Source: Ruminococcus_G sp964621905 (GTDB lineage Bacteria > Bacillota > Clostridia > Lachnospirales > Lachnospiraceae). From it: a stretch of 64,000 bases of DNA. Numbering within the stretch: position 1 is the stretch's first letter; each line of letters begins with the position of its first letter. The DNA lies in contig CAZUNG010000001.1 of the NCBI GenBank assembly GCA_964621905.1, positions 248,001 to 312,000 of the forward strand, read 5' to 3'. Below, in pieces: positions 33,059 through 41,173 of the stretch. The notes beneath the pieces are model-generated. The model had not been told where the DNA came from. It saw only the letters and a program-made list of their open reading frames with translations, and made no database searches. The position numbers and the translations under genes were made by a program.

Positions 33059-33562
33059 ATGAGTATGAAGCGAAGAGTATTATCCATATTAGTTGACAAC
33101 ACATCCGGTGTGCTGAGCCGTGTTTCTGGCCTGTTCAGCCGCAGAGGCTATAATATTGACAGCCTTACGGTCGGTGTAACGGCCAACCCGAGGATTTCCC
33201 GTATGACAGTTGTGTGCAGCGGGGACGACCTGGTGCTGGATCAGATCATGAAACAGGTAGAAAAACTTGTTGATGTCCGACATGTCAAAATATTGAAATC
33301 GGACGAGAGTGTGAACAGGGAGCTGATGCTGATAAAGATTAAAGTTCTTCCGCAGCAGCGTCAGAGTGTTACGACAACGGCACAGATTTTCCGTGCAAAG
33401 ATTGTAGACGTAGCAAGAGAATCCATGATTATTGAACTGACAGGCTCACAGGATAAACTGGAAGCATTTCTTGACATTCTGGGTGAGTATGAGATTCTGG
33501 AGGTCGCAAGGACAGGACTGGCCGGACTGGCCAGAGGATCAGAAGACGTACGTTTTTTTTAG
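33059..33562 (+). CDS. ilvN: Acetolactate synthase small (regulatory) subunit
   Basis: The 167-residue regulatory subunit feedback-controls acetolactate synthase in valine, leucine and isoleucine synthesis. The N-terminal ACT domain reads RRVLSILVDNTSGVLSRVSGLFSRRGYNIDSLTVG, with the valine-binding loop; a C-terminal domain follows (about 85-167). The start may be 33059 or 33065; the open frame to 33020 lies in the promoter region. The catalytic subunit ilvB is not adjacent, which is unusual. ilvC follows after 56 bases. Confidence 0.93.
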   Translation: MSMKRRVLSILVDNTSGVLSRVSGLFSRRGYNIDSLTVGVTANPRISRMTVVCSGDDLVLDQIMKQVEKLVDVRHVKILKSDESVNRELMLIKIKVLPQQRQSVTTTAQIFRAKIVDVARESMIIELTGSQDKLEAFLDILGEYEILEVARTGLAGLARGSEDVRFF

Positions 33563-33618
33563 CTCGCTAGAGGATTAACCCCTAACAAATATATTATTAA
33601 TAGCCGGGAGGAAGAAAA

Positions 33619-34638
33619 ATGGCAGCAAGAATTTATTATCAGGAAGATTGTAATCTTTCATTACTGGAAGGAAAGAAAATCGCGGTGATTGGATACGGAA
33701 GCCAGGGACATGCACATGCTCTGAACTTAAAAGATTCCGGATGCGATGTTATCATCGGACTTTATGAGGGAAGCAAATCCTGGGCGAAAGCTGAAGCACA
33801 GGGATTTCAGGTTTATACTGCAGCCGAGGCTGCAAAACAGGCTGATATCATCATGGTTCTGATCAATGATGAAAAACAGGCGGCGATGTACAAAGAATCC
33901 ATCGAGCCAAATCTGGAAGAAGGCAATATGCTGATGTTTGCACATGGCTTTGCCATTCATTTCGGACAGATCGTTCCTCCGAAGGGCGTTGATGTAACAA
34001 TGGTTGCACCAAAAGGACCTGGACATACTGTAAGAAGCGAGTACGAAGTTGGAAAAGGTGTTCCCTGTCTGGTTGCTGTATATCAGGATGCGACAGGAAA
34101 AGCACTCGACAAAGCACTCGCATATTCTCTGGGAATCGGCGGAGCAAGAGCAGGTGTACTGGAAACAACGTTCAGAACAGAGACTGAGACAGACCTGTTT
34201 GGCGAGCAGGCGGTACTGTGCGGCGGTGTATGTGCACTGATGCAGGCTGGTTTTGAGACGCTGGTGGAAGCAGGTTATGATGCAAGAAATGCATACTTTG
34301 AATGTATTCATGAGATGAAATTGATTGTAGACCTGATTTACCAGTCAGGATTTGCAGGTATGAGATATTCAATTTCCAACACTGCAGAGTACGGCGATTA
34401 CATTACAGGATCGAAGATCATCACAGAGGATACAAAGAAAGCGATGAAGAAGATTCTGAGCGATATCCAGGATGGTACTTTTGCAAAAGATTTCCTGCTT
34501 GATATGTCAGAAGCAGGCGGTCAGGCTCACTTCAGAGCAATGAGAAAACTGGCTGCAGAGCATCCTTCAGAAGTAGTCGGTGAAGAAGTACGTAAGCTGT
34601 ACAGCTGGAGCGATGAAGACAAACTGATCAATAATTAA
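33619..34638 (+). CDS. ilvC: Ketol-acid reductoisomerase
   Basis: IlvC converts acetolactate to dihydroxyisovalerate with Mg2+ and NAD(P)H in branched-chain amino acid synthesis. The 339-residue class I enzyme has the nucleotide loop GYGSQGHAHALNLKDSG (about 24-40), the EGSKSW segment that reads the cofactor phosphate, and the metal-binding DLFGEQAVLCGG and EMKLIVDLIY. It starts behind GCCGGGAGGAAGAAAA. It is probably in one transcript with ilvN and ends in a strong terminator. Confidence 0.97.
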   Translation: MAARIYYQEDCNLSLLEGKKIAVIGYGSQGHAHALNLKDSGCDVIIGLYEGSKSWAKAEAQGFQVYTAAEAAKQADIIMVLINDEKQAAMYKESIEPNLEEGNMLMFAHGFAIHFGQIVPPKGVDVTMVAPKGPGHTVRSEYEVGKGVPCLVAVYQDATGKALDKALAYSLGIGGARAGVLETTFRTETETDLFGEQAVLCGGVCALMQAGFETLVEAGYDARNAYFECIHEMKLIVDLIYQSGFAGMRYSISNTAEYGDYITGSKIITEDTKKAMKKILSDIQDGTFAKDFLLDMSEAGGQAHFRAMRKLAAEHPSEVVGEEVRKLYSWSDEDKLINN

Positions 34639-34652
34639 TCAACAGAACCAAC

Positions 34653-34696
34653 AAACTGCTGCAAATTGAGGAAACTCATTTTGCAGCAGTTTTTTC
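34653..34696 (+). terminator. Terminator of ilvN-ilvC
   Basis: AAACTGCTGCAAA pairs with TTTGCAGCAGTTT, followed by a T-run. The T-run reaches the stop codon of the convergent LysR gene. Confidence 0.88.
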
Positions 34697-35585
34697 ATGT
34701 CACAGAAGGATTTCCAGGATGATGGCAGAGGCGGATGAAGTCTAATGCCGATCTGGTAAGGTATTTGTTCTTATGATAAATAATATAGTATTTCCTTGAA
34801 AGGTCAGCATCAGAGATTGTAATATTGCAGATGCTTCCTTTTGCCAGCTCTTCTTTAACAAGCAGGTAAGGCAGAACAGAGAGTCCCAGACCGTTTTGCA
34901 CACCGCAGATAAGTGCCTGCGTACTGGTACTCTCCCAGATCAGGCGGATATGCAGATTTTGACCGGCAAAAATTCCGGCGATCATATTGCGGCCCGCACT
35001 GCCGGGTTCCCGCAGTAAGAAATCATAGTTTTCCAGTTCTTTCGTTGTCACACTGTCTTTAGCTGCCAATGGATGGTCAGGGGCTGCGATCAGACATAAA
35101 TGGTCTGAAAGAAATGGTTCCTGTGCAATCTGAGGATGTGTAACAGAACCTTCGACGAGCGCGATGTCCAGCTGGTTATCAAGAATATACTGGATGATGG
35201 ATTCACTGTTCTTAATGTGTGCGGATATATGTATCGAGGGGTATAACCCGCGGAACTCTTTGATTCTCAGAGGCAGAAAAGAAGTGCCGATCGTAATGCT
35301 GCTGCCGACCCGAAATTCTCCAAGTTTATCCCAGTCTCTGATCTGCGTCTCCATTTCTTCAAACAGCGAAACGATGTGAAGTGCATACTGATAAAACCTT
35401 TTTCCATGTTCCGTTGGATAGATATGTCTGGATATCCGGTCAAACAGCGGAATTCCATAATAATTTTCCAGTTCTTTTACTGCGATACTTACAGCGGGCT
35501 GTACAGTATGAAGCTCCTGAGCAGCTTTTGTGATACTCTGATTTTGATATACTTTGACAAAGATTCTCATGTGCTTTAAGGTCAT
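34695..35585 (-). CDS. LysR-family regulator next to chromate-transporter genes
   Basis: The 296-residue protein has the N-terminal LysR HTH (MRIFVKVYQNQSITKAAQELHTVQPAVSIAVKELENYYG) and a C-terminal two-lobed effector-binding domain beginning near residue 92 (FRVGSSITIGTSFLP). The start at 35585 is supported by AAAGGAGATGCC; the longer frame has none. It is divergent from the two chromate-transporter half genes with a 117-base gap containing AT-rich palindromes, so it probably controls them. The effector is unknown. Confidence 0.9.
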   Translation of the reverse strand: MTLKHMRIFVKVYQNQSITKAAQELHTVQPAVSIAVKELENYYGIPLFDRISRHIYPTEHGKRFYQYALHIVSLFEEMETQIRDWDKLGEFRVGSSITIGTSFLPLRIKEFRGLYPSIHISAHIKNSESIIQYILDNQLDIALVEGSVTHPQIAQEPFLSDHLCLIAAPDHPLAAKDSVTTKELENYDFLLREPGSAGRNMIAGIFAGQNLHIRLIWESTSTQALICGVQNGLGLSVLPYLLVKEELAKGSICNITISDADLSRKYYIIYHKNKYLTRSALDFIRLCHHPGNPSVT

Positions 35586-35613
35586 GGCATCTCCTTTATT
35601 CATATTAAAAATC

Positions 35614-35630
35614 ATATATAATTTATATAT
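35614..35630. promoter_or_regulatory. AT palindrome between lysR and chrA-like genes
   Basis: ATATATA-ATT-TATATAT, a perfect inverted repeat in the divergent intergenic region, with more AT-rich repeats following (35650-35660). It is a candidate LysR-protein site. Confidence 0.4.
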
Positions 35631-35702
35631 TAATACTATTTTACATATATATCAATCGCAAATATACTAAAAAATATAAGGAGGAGAGGAAAAGGAGAGA
35701 AA

Positions 35703-36269
35703 ATGATGAAGGATAAGAGGAATGTTTTGTGGAAATTGTTTTTGTCGACATTTTATTTGAGTGCATTTACTTTTGGCGGAGGATATGTGATCGTCAGTCT
35801 GATGAAGAAAAAATTTGTAGACGAGTATCAGTGGATTGATGAGAATGAGATGCTGGACCTGGTGGCGATTGCACAGTCTGCGCCGGGAGCAATCGCTGTG
35901 AACGGCGCGATCGTCATCGGTTATAAAGCTGCCGGCATTTTGGGGGCGATGGTCAGTATTCTGGCGACGATTCTGCCTCCGCTTTTCATCATATCACTTA
36001 TCTCCCTTTGTTATACGGCATTTCGCAGCAATTTCTATATAAAAATGATATTAGACGGAATGCAGGCGGGGGTGGGGGCAGTGATTGCAGTCGTTGTATA
36101 TGAGATGGGAAATGGCATTGTGAGGGCCGGAAATACTGTCTCGATCGTGATCATGGGAGCAGCATTTGCTGCAACCTGTGTTTTTCAGGTCAATGTGGTC
36201 TTTGTGGTGGTTATCTGCGCAGGGATAGGTGCTGCAAGGGCACTTAGAGAGAGGAGGAGAGGGCAGTGA
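35703..36269 (+). CDS. Chromate transporter (CHR), N-terminal-type half protein
   Basis: A 188-residue half-size CHR protein: LFLSTFYLSAFTFGGGYVIVSLMKKKFV and AIAQSAPGAIAVNGAIVIGYKAAG match the FGGG and PGP motifs of the family (here APGAI). Short CHR proteins are encoded as adjacent pairs that function together. Members export chromate or related oxyanions, but many have unproven substrates. AAGGAGAGAAA precedes the ATG. The gene overlaps its partner by four bases. Confidence 0.9.
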   Translation: MMKDKRNVLWKLFLSTFYLSAFTFGGGYVIVSLMKKKFVDEYQWIDENEMLDLVAIAQSAPGAIAVNGAIVIGYKAAGILGAMVSILATILPPLFIISLISLCYTAFRSNFYIKMILDGMQAGVGAVIAVVVYEMGNGIVRAGNTVSIVIMGAAFAATCVFQVNVVFVVVICAGIGAARALRERRRGQ

Positions 36270-36838
36270 CCTATATAAAACTGTTTGTGAGTTTTTTGCA
36301 GATCGGATTGTTCAGCTTTGGAGGCGGATATGCTGCCATGCCGCTTATCAAGGAACAGGTGGTGAATCAAAATGCCTGGCTGACCTTAGGAGAATTCACC
36401 GACCTGATCACAATTTCACAGATGACGCCGGGACCGATCGCTGTAAATTCCGCCACATTTGTCGGACTTAAAGTTGCGGGAATGGGCGGAGCGTTTCTAG
36501 CTACCGTGGGATGTATTCTTCCCTCCTGTATTCTTGTGATGCTGCTTTCCCGTATGTATCTGAAGTACCGTAAGATGAATGTCCTTCAGGGAGTTCTCGG
36601 GTCGCTTCGCCCTGCAGTTGTTGCAATGATTGCTTCTGCCGGCGTCAGTATTTTGACGTCTGCATTTTTCGGGTCTTCCGGGATGCTGCAGCTGCACAAC
36701 CTGAGACTGGATATGGTAATCATCTTTATTATTGCCGTATTTTTGCTGAAGATCCGCAATAAAAACCCAATTCTTGTGATGCTCCTGTGCGGGGGAATGG
36801 AACTGGTTTATTCGATTGTGAAAGAGGTGGCCGTATGA
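36266..36838 (+). CDS. Chromate transporter (CHR), second half protein
   Basis: The 190-residue partner of the preceding gene: LFVSFLQIGLFSFGGGYAAMPLIKEQVV and ISQMTPGPIAVNSATFVGLKVAG carry the FGGGY and TPGP motifs. Start codon GTG, overlapping the first half gene (GTGA), behind AGAGGAGGAGAGG. About six membrane helices. Together the two halves probably form one oxyanion transporter; the substrate is not proven. Confidence 0.9.
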   Translation: MTYIKLFVSFLQIGLFSFGGGYAAMPLIKEQVVNQNAWLTLGEFTDLITISQMTPGPIAVNSATFVGLKVAGMGGAFLATVGCILPSCILVMLLSRMYLKYRKMNVLQGVLGSLRPAVVAMIASAGVSILTSAFFGSSGMLQLHNLRLDMVIIFIIAVFLLKIRNKNPILVMLLCGGMELVYSIVKEVAV

Positions 36839-36991
36839 AGTGTTTTGCAGTCAAAATAATGGGAAGATAGTATTTATATGATGAGATGCACAGAAAAATA
36901 GGGACGGCAAAACAATGTTGGGATAAGAGTCTGCGGGTTATGGCCGGGTCGCAGACGTGTACATATCCGTATCGGCGAAACGCAGACAGGT

Positions 36992-37243
36992 GTGAGAGGT
37001 CCAAAAGAACAGCAGTTGTTTCTGGAAGGACAATTTGTATATCGAACGGATGAAAAGAAACAGGTAATAATCCAGGGATATGGAGCTATACAGCAGGGAA
37101 ACAAAGACAGGGAGCATCCGCCACATGCTGAGATGGAAAAAGAGATACTTTTAAAGGAAGAACCGGAAGATTCAGGACTGGTTCTGCTTCTTGCTTTTTT
37201 GTCTGAAGGTCTCCTGGAAGATGATACCGTGATGATGGTCTGA
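36992..37243 (+). CDS. Possible small hypothetical protein (about 83 aa)
   Basis: This GTG-started frame reads MRGPKEQQLFLEGQFVYRTDE and ends EDSGLVLLLAFLSEGLLEDDTVMMV. The protein-like composition and length suggest a real small gene, and the frame stays open upstream to about 36895 without an ATG. No good ribosome site is seen and no family is recognised. The region 36839-36991 holds nothing else that I can identify. Confidence 0.4.
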   Translation: MRGPKEQQLFLEGQFVYRTDEKKQVIIQGYGAIQQGNKDREHPPHAEMEKEILLKEEPEDSGLVLLLAFLSEGLLEDDTVMMV

Positions 37244-37245
37244 CC

Positions 37246-38145
37246 TTACACGTGGTTTTTGAGGCAAAAATGAATAAATTTCTGTACGGTGCCCGGCTGA
37301 CTTGCCTGACGCGGGTAAGCGAAGCCAATCTCACGCTTATGGATGGGATCATCCAGTCCAATTTCTAAAAGCTCTCCCGCATTCAGTTCTTCCTGAACGA
37401 ATTGCTTGATGACACAGGCAACTCCCAGACTGATTTTGGCAAATTCAATCAGAAGGTCCATGGTGGAAATTTCCAGAACATTGTTGGTTTCGATGTGATG
37501 GAGCGACAGATAATCATCGATATACTGGCGGGTGATGTTTCCTTTATCAAGGAGCATCAGAGTGGCATTTTTAAAAATATCAGTATTTCCGCCCAAAGAG
37601 CGCAAAGAGAGATTAGAAAGGTAGGTTTTGGTGGCAACAAAAATATCCTCGATCTCACCAAGAGAATCGAAGTGAAGGTGAGGAAGGCTCTCCGGACGTC
37701 CGATCAGACCGAGATCGATTTTATTTTCCCGCAGCAGAGACAGCGTATGGCTGGTCGACTGGCAATCGATCGTAATTCTGATGTGCGGATGCGTTTTAAT
37801 AAAGTCTTTCAGGTAAGGAAGCAGGACAAATTTGCACAGCGTAGAGCTCACGCCGATACGGATATGTCCGATGCCCAGTTCCTGAATCTGCCGCAGTTTT
37901 TCTTCACCTGCCTGCAGGGCATCAAACGCCTCAGATACGTATGCGTACAGTGTTTTTCCTTCCGCTGTGAGCGTAACACCGCGTGAATTTCTGAGAAACA
38001 GAGAAAGATTTAAGTTTTCTTCCAGCTTTCTGAGTGCTTTGCTGACAGCTGGCTGACTGATGAACAGTTCAGATGCAGCTTTGGAAATGTTTTGTGTGTT
38101 GGCGACGGTATAGAAGATGTGATAGAGAGACAAATTCTGATCCAT
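37246..38145 (-). CDS. LysR-family regulator, divergent from leuCD
   Basis: A 299-residue LysR protein: HTH FYTVANTQNISKAASELFISQPAVSKALRKLEENL at the N-terminus, effector-binding domain from about residue 90 (IGHIRIGVSSTLCKFVLLPYL). The start at 38145 has CAGGAGGTCACCGA upstream; the open frame continues to 38421 but crosses the leuC promoter and start. The divergent position suggests control of leuC-leuD, possibly with an intermediate of leucine synthesis as effector; this is inference. Confidence 0.9.
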   Translation of the reverse strand: MDQNLSLYHIFYTVANTQNISKAASELFISQPAVSKALRKLEENLNLSLFLRNSRGVTLTAEGKTLYAYVSEAFDALQAGEEKLRQIQELGIGHIRIGVSSTLCKFVLLPYLKDFIKTHPHIRITIDCQSTSHTLSLLRENKIDLGLIGRPESLPHLHFDSLGEIEDIFVATKTYLSNLSLRSLGGNTDIFKNATLMLLDKGNITRQYIDDYLSLHHIETNNVLEISTMDLLIEFAKISLGVACVIKQFVQEELNAGELLEIGLDDPIHKREIGFAYPRQASQPGTVQKFIHFCLKNHV

Positions 38146-38205
38146 TTCGGTGACCTCCTGACAGAGATATAACTTTAAATTATAATAAGTATTCGTTTTA
38201 TATAT

Positions 38206-38234
38206 TTGTATTATATCAATGTTTATGCTAAAAT
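38206..38234 (+). promoter_or_regulatory. Promoter of leuC-leuD
   Basis: TTGTAT and TAAAAT with 17-base spacing, the -10 box preceded by TGC (extended -10). It lies in the AT-rich gap shared with the divergent LysR gene. Confidence 0.6.
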
Positions 38235-38293
38235 AGCAATAACAAAGAAAAGAAAAATCGAAAACGAAAAGGCGAAAAAGGAGGAAATGGATC

Positions 38294-39562
38294 ATGGGTA
38301 TGACTATGACGCAGAAGATTCTGGCTGCACATGCAGGTCTTGACAAGGTGGAAGCAGGACAGTTAATTGAGGCAGACTTGGATCTGGTGCTTGGCAATGA
38401 TATTACCTCACCGGTTGCCATTCACGAAATGGATAAAATGACGGTAGATACAGTATTTAACAAGGATAAGGTGGCATTGGTTATGGATCACTTTATTCCA
38501 AACAAAGATATCAAGTCAGCAGAACACTGTAAATGTGTGCGTGAGTTTGCCTGTAAGCATGACATCACAAATTACTTTGATGTGGGGGAGATGGGGATTG
38601 AACATGCCCTTCTGCCGGAGAAAGGCCTTGTTGTCGCTGGTGATACTGTGATCGGTGCAGATTCCCATACTTGTACATACGGCGCACTCGGAGCATTTTC
38701 GACGGGTGTGGGAAGTACAGATATGGCTGCCGGCATGGCAACCGGCAAAGCATGGTTTAAAGTTCCGTCTGCCATCAAATTTAACATCGTAGGAAAACCG
38801 TCCAAATGGGTGAGTGGAAAAGATGTGATTCTCCACATCATCGGGATGATCGGTGTCGATGGTGCACGCTACAAATCCATGGAATTTGTCGGGGAAGGAA
38901 TTGCCTGTCTGTCGATGGATGACCGTTTTACAATCGCAAATATGGCAATTGAAGCAGGCGGTAAGAACGGTATCTTCCCGGTGGACGAAAAAGCAGTTGC
39001 CTATATGAAAGAGCATTCCCTGCGCGAGTTTAAAGTATATGAAGCAGACGAGGATGCGGTGTATGATGAAGAATATACAATTGACCTGTCGGAGCTGAAA
39101 CCGACGATTGCATTTCCGCATCTTCCTGAGAATACAAAAACAATCGATGAGATCACAGAGGACGTGGTGATCGACCAATCGGTCATCGGTTCCTGTACGA
39201 ACGGAAGAATCGATGATCTGAGAATTGCCGCAAAGATCCTGGAAGGGCGTAAAGTGAAAAAAGGAATTCGCTGCATTGTAATTCCGGCAACACAGAAGAT
39301 TTATCTGCAGGCCATGGAAGAAGGACTGCTGAAAATTTTTATTGAAGCAGGTGCTGTTGTCAGTACGCCGACATGCGGGCCGTGTCTGGGCGGTTATATG
39401 GGAATATTGGCTGAGGGGGAGAGGTGTATCTCCACAACGAACCGTAATTTTGTCGGGAGAATGGGTCATGTAAAATCAGAGGTTTATCTGGCAAGCCCGG
39501 CAGTCGCTGCGGCCAGTGCTGTGACCGGAAAAATATCTGCACCAGCAGAACTTGGATTATAG
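38294..39562 (+). CDS. leuC: 3-isopropylmalate dehydratase large subunit
   Basis: With LeuD it moves the hydroxyl group of 2-isopropylmalate to give 3-isopropylmalate. The 422-residue form (shorter archaeal/Clostridia-type LeuC) has the aconitase-family [4Fe-4S] ligands: VIGSCTNGRIDDL and TPTCGPCLGGYMG, and the early GADSHTCTYGALGAF. GGAGGAAATGGATC precedes the ATG. leuD follows after 10 bases. No leuB is in the window. Confidence 0.96.
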   Translation: MGMTMTQKILAAHAGLDKVEAGQLIEADLDLVLGNDITSPVAIHEMDKMTVDTVFNKDKVALVMDHFIPNKDIKSAEHCKCVREFACKHDITNYFDVGEMGIEHALLPEKGLVVAGDTVIGADSHTCTYGALGAFSTGVGSTDMAAGMATGKAWFKVPSAIKFNIVGKPSKWVSGKDVILHIIGMIGVDGARYKSMEFVGEGIACLSMDDRFTIANMAIEAGGKNGIFPVDEKAVAYMKEHSLREFKVYEADEDAVYDEEYTIDLSELKPTIAFPHLPENTKTIDEITEDVVIDQSVIGSCTNGRIDDLRIAAKILEGRKVKKGIRCIVIPATQKIYLQAMEEGLLKIFIEAGAVVSTPTCGPCLGGYMGILAEGERCISTTNRNFVGRMGHVKSEVYLASPAVAAASAVTGKISAPAELGL

Positions 39563-39572
39563 GAGGTAAAAT

Positions 39573-40061
39573 ATGAAAGCAAACGGAACGGTATTTAAAT
39601 ACGGCGATAACGTAGACACGGATGTTATCATTCCGGCGCGTTATCTGAATTCTTCTGACCCGGCAGAACTGGCAACACACTGCATGGAGGATATTGACAA
39701 GGAGTTTGTGAAAAAGGTAAAGAAAGGCGACATCATCGTAGCAAATAAAAATTTTGGTTGTGGATCTTCCAGAGAACATGCACCACTTGCGATAAAGGCA
39801 GCTGGTGTAAGCTGTGTTATCGCGGAGACATTTGCACGTATCTTCTACAGGAATGCCATTAACATTGGACTGCCGATTATTGAATGTCCAAAAGCCGCTC
39901 AGGGAATTGAATCTGGAGATGAGATTGAAGTGGACTTCGACAGCGGTGTGATTACCAATAAAACGAAAGGAACTTCCTTTAAAGGGCAGCCATTTCCTGA
40001 ATTTATGCAGAAGATTATTGCAAGCGGTGGACTGGTGAACTATATTAATGCAAAAAAATAA
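39573..40061 (+). CDS. leuD: 3-isopropylmalate dehydratase small subunit
   Basis: The 162-residue swivel-domain subunit: FKYGDNVDTDVIIPARYL at the N-terminus and NFGCGSSREHAPLAIKAAG (about 53-71), the substrate-recognition loop of the family. It forms the active enzyme with LeuC, directly upstream. TAGGAGGTAAAAT precedes the ATG. Confidence 0.96.
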   Translation: MKANGTVFKYGDNVDTDVIIPARYLNSSDPAELATHCMEDIDKEFVKKVKKGDIIVANKNFGCGSSREHAPLAIKAAGVSCVIAETFARIFYRNAINIGLPIIECPKAAQGIESGDEIEVDFDSGVITNKTKGTSFKGQPFPEFMQKIIASGGLVNYINAKK

Positions 40062-40084
40062 TGGAATATAGATGCAAATTAATC

Positions 40085-40113
40085 TTTACAGTTTCTTATG
40101 AATAAGCTATAAT
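40085..40113 (+). promoter_or_regulatory. Strong promoter of tRNA-Pro
   Basis: TTTACA and consensus TATAAT with 17-base spacing, 48 bases before the tRNA. Confidence 0.8.
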
Positions 40114-40160
40114 ATTAAAACAGCGGGGATGCCTGGCAGAGGCATTCCTGCAAAATGAAA

Positions 40161-40234
40161 CGGGGTATGGCGTAGCTTGGTAGCGCGCACGGCTGGGGGC
40201 CGTGAGGTCGCAGGTTCGAATCCTGTTGCCCCGA
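40161..40234 (+). tRNA. tRNA-Pro (GGG)
   Basis: The acceptor CGGGGTA pairs with TGCCCCG, discriminator A. The anticodon arm CACGG-CTGGGGG-CCGTG gives GGG. The T-arm is GCAGGTTCGAATCCTGT. CCA is not encoded. Confidence 0.94.
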
Positions 40235-40247
40235 TTGATAAAATAGA

Positions 40248-40301
40248 GTCCATGTATAAGCGTAGCAGTAAGAATGCCGGCGGTTTATGTGTGGATTTTT
40301 T
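40248..40301 (+). terminator. Likely terminator of tRNA-Pro
   Basis: GTCCATGTATAA can pair with TTATGTGTGGAT (with several G-T pairs) over a 24-base loop, followed by TTTTTTG. Confidence 0.5.
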
Positions 40302-40311
40302 GTTCTCGTCA

Positions 40312-40524
40312 TTAGATTCCCAGCTTTTTTAATATTTTTTTATATACTTGATCCTTTAATGTTTCCATGGTTTCATCATGATTGAAATCAGTCATAAACT
40401 CCGGGCATTTTTCTGTAAAGTTTTTCAGTTCCTCAAATTCCATATCTTGGAGATACCGTATGAAAAACTCAGCGTCATCCATCATCAGTAATTGCCATGG
40501 GTTATCTTTATACTCTGCGCTCAA
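40312..40524 (-). CDS. Small acidic hypothetical protein (70 aa), TTG start
   Basis: The product starts MSAEYKDNPWQLLMMDDAEFF and is mostly helical and acidic with a basic end (VYKKILKKLGI). Its TTG start codon follows AAAGGAGTTGATAAC, which is a good ribosome site. No family is recognised. Confidence 0.6.
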   Translation of the reverse strand: MSAEYKDNPWQLLMMDDAEFFIRYLQDMEFEELKNFTEKCPEFMTDFNHDETMETLKDQVYKKILKKLGI

Positions 40525-40740
40525 GTTATCAACTCCTTTGTGAACTCAGTGCTAGACAGGGATTTAAAAGCTAAAGGGCATGTTATTTCTGCGCTGGCCG
40601 ATGTCGTCTTCAGTGAAATGGTGCTGTCAGTTTTTTGATCTGAAAGACCATTTGTAAAGAATACGGAGCAGTTTTCTAAACATTACGAATAAGAGGGAAG
40701 CTGCAAAGTAAAAGTTGTATTTAAAAACTATTAAAAAAGT
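40525..40740. other. Intergenic stretch, possible worn coding remnant
   Basis: Nothing certain. A plus-strand frame near 40542-40641 reads LDRDLKAKGHVISALADVVF before a stop, with no ribosome site; it may be a decayed gene end. The leuA promoter follows at 40743. Confidence 0.3.
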
Positions 40741-40742
40741 TG

Positions 40743-40770
40743 TTGACAATGACAGTCTGTTAATGATAAT
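40743..40770 (+). promoter_or_regulatory. Promoter of the leuA T-box leader
   Basis: TTGACA and GATAAT with 16-base spacing. Confidence 0.65.
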
Positions 40771-40776
40771 CTTATA

Positions 40777-41078
40777 GCAGTTAAATAAATAAATGCTAAG
40801 ACGAGGAATAGTATATTTGTTTTTGATTTCAGAAAGCTGCTGGCTGATGTGAAGCAGTAGAGAAAATAGATGGAACTCACCTCTGAGCGGCTGCCCGAAA
40901 TTCTCTGAAGAGTAGACGCAGACGGAGCCCGACCGTTATCTGGGGCAGGATATCGATGAAAGCATCCGTATCCGGTAAGTGTATGAATTTTATTCATAAA
41001 ATAAGAGTGGTACCGCGTAGACTATAACAGTCTTTCGTCTCTTGCTGGCAGCAGCATCTGAGCGAAAGGCTGTTTTTT
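40777..41078 (+). promoter_or_regulatory. T-box leader (tRNA-Leu) upstream of leuA
   Basis: The T-box core GAGTGGTACCGCG is at 41005-41017. The specifier region reads GGAA-CTC-ACCTCTGAGC, with CTC (Leu) at 40876-40878. A terminator follows (AACAGTCTTTCG / CGAAAGGCTGTT, then T-run, 41026-41078). Uncharged tRNA-Leu should stabilise the antiterminator and switch leuA on. The 5' edge is approximate. Confidence 0.88.
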
Positions 41079-41173
41079 GAATTGGTGGAAAACCTGTGGC
41101 GTTTTTGAAGATTCAATGACTTTGCGGGAAGATTCTTTTTCAGGTAATGTAAAAAACAAGGAGGAAACAAATT

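Noticed and set aside
32989..33618. T-box or other attenuator upstream of ilvN or ilvC
   Set aside because: No GGTACC-type T-box core, specifier region or terminator hairpin is present; the ilvN leader is only about 35 bases.
38516..39469. Minus-strand open frame of 317 codons inside leuC
   Set aside because: It is a shadow of leuC with unnatural Cys/His-rich composition.
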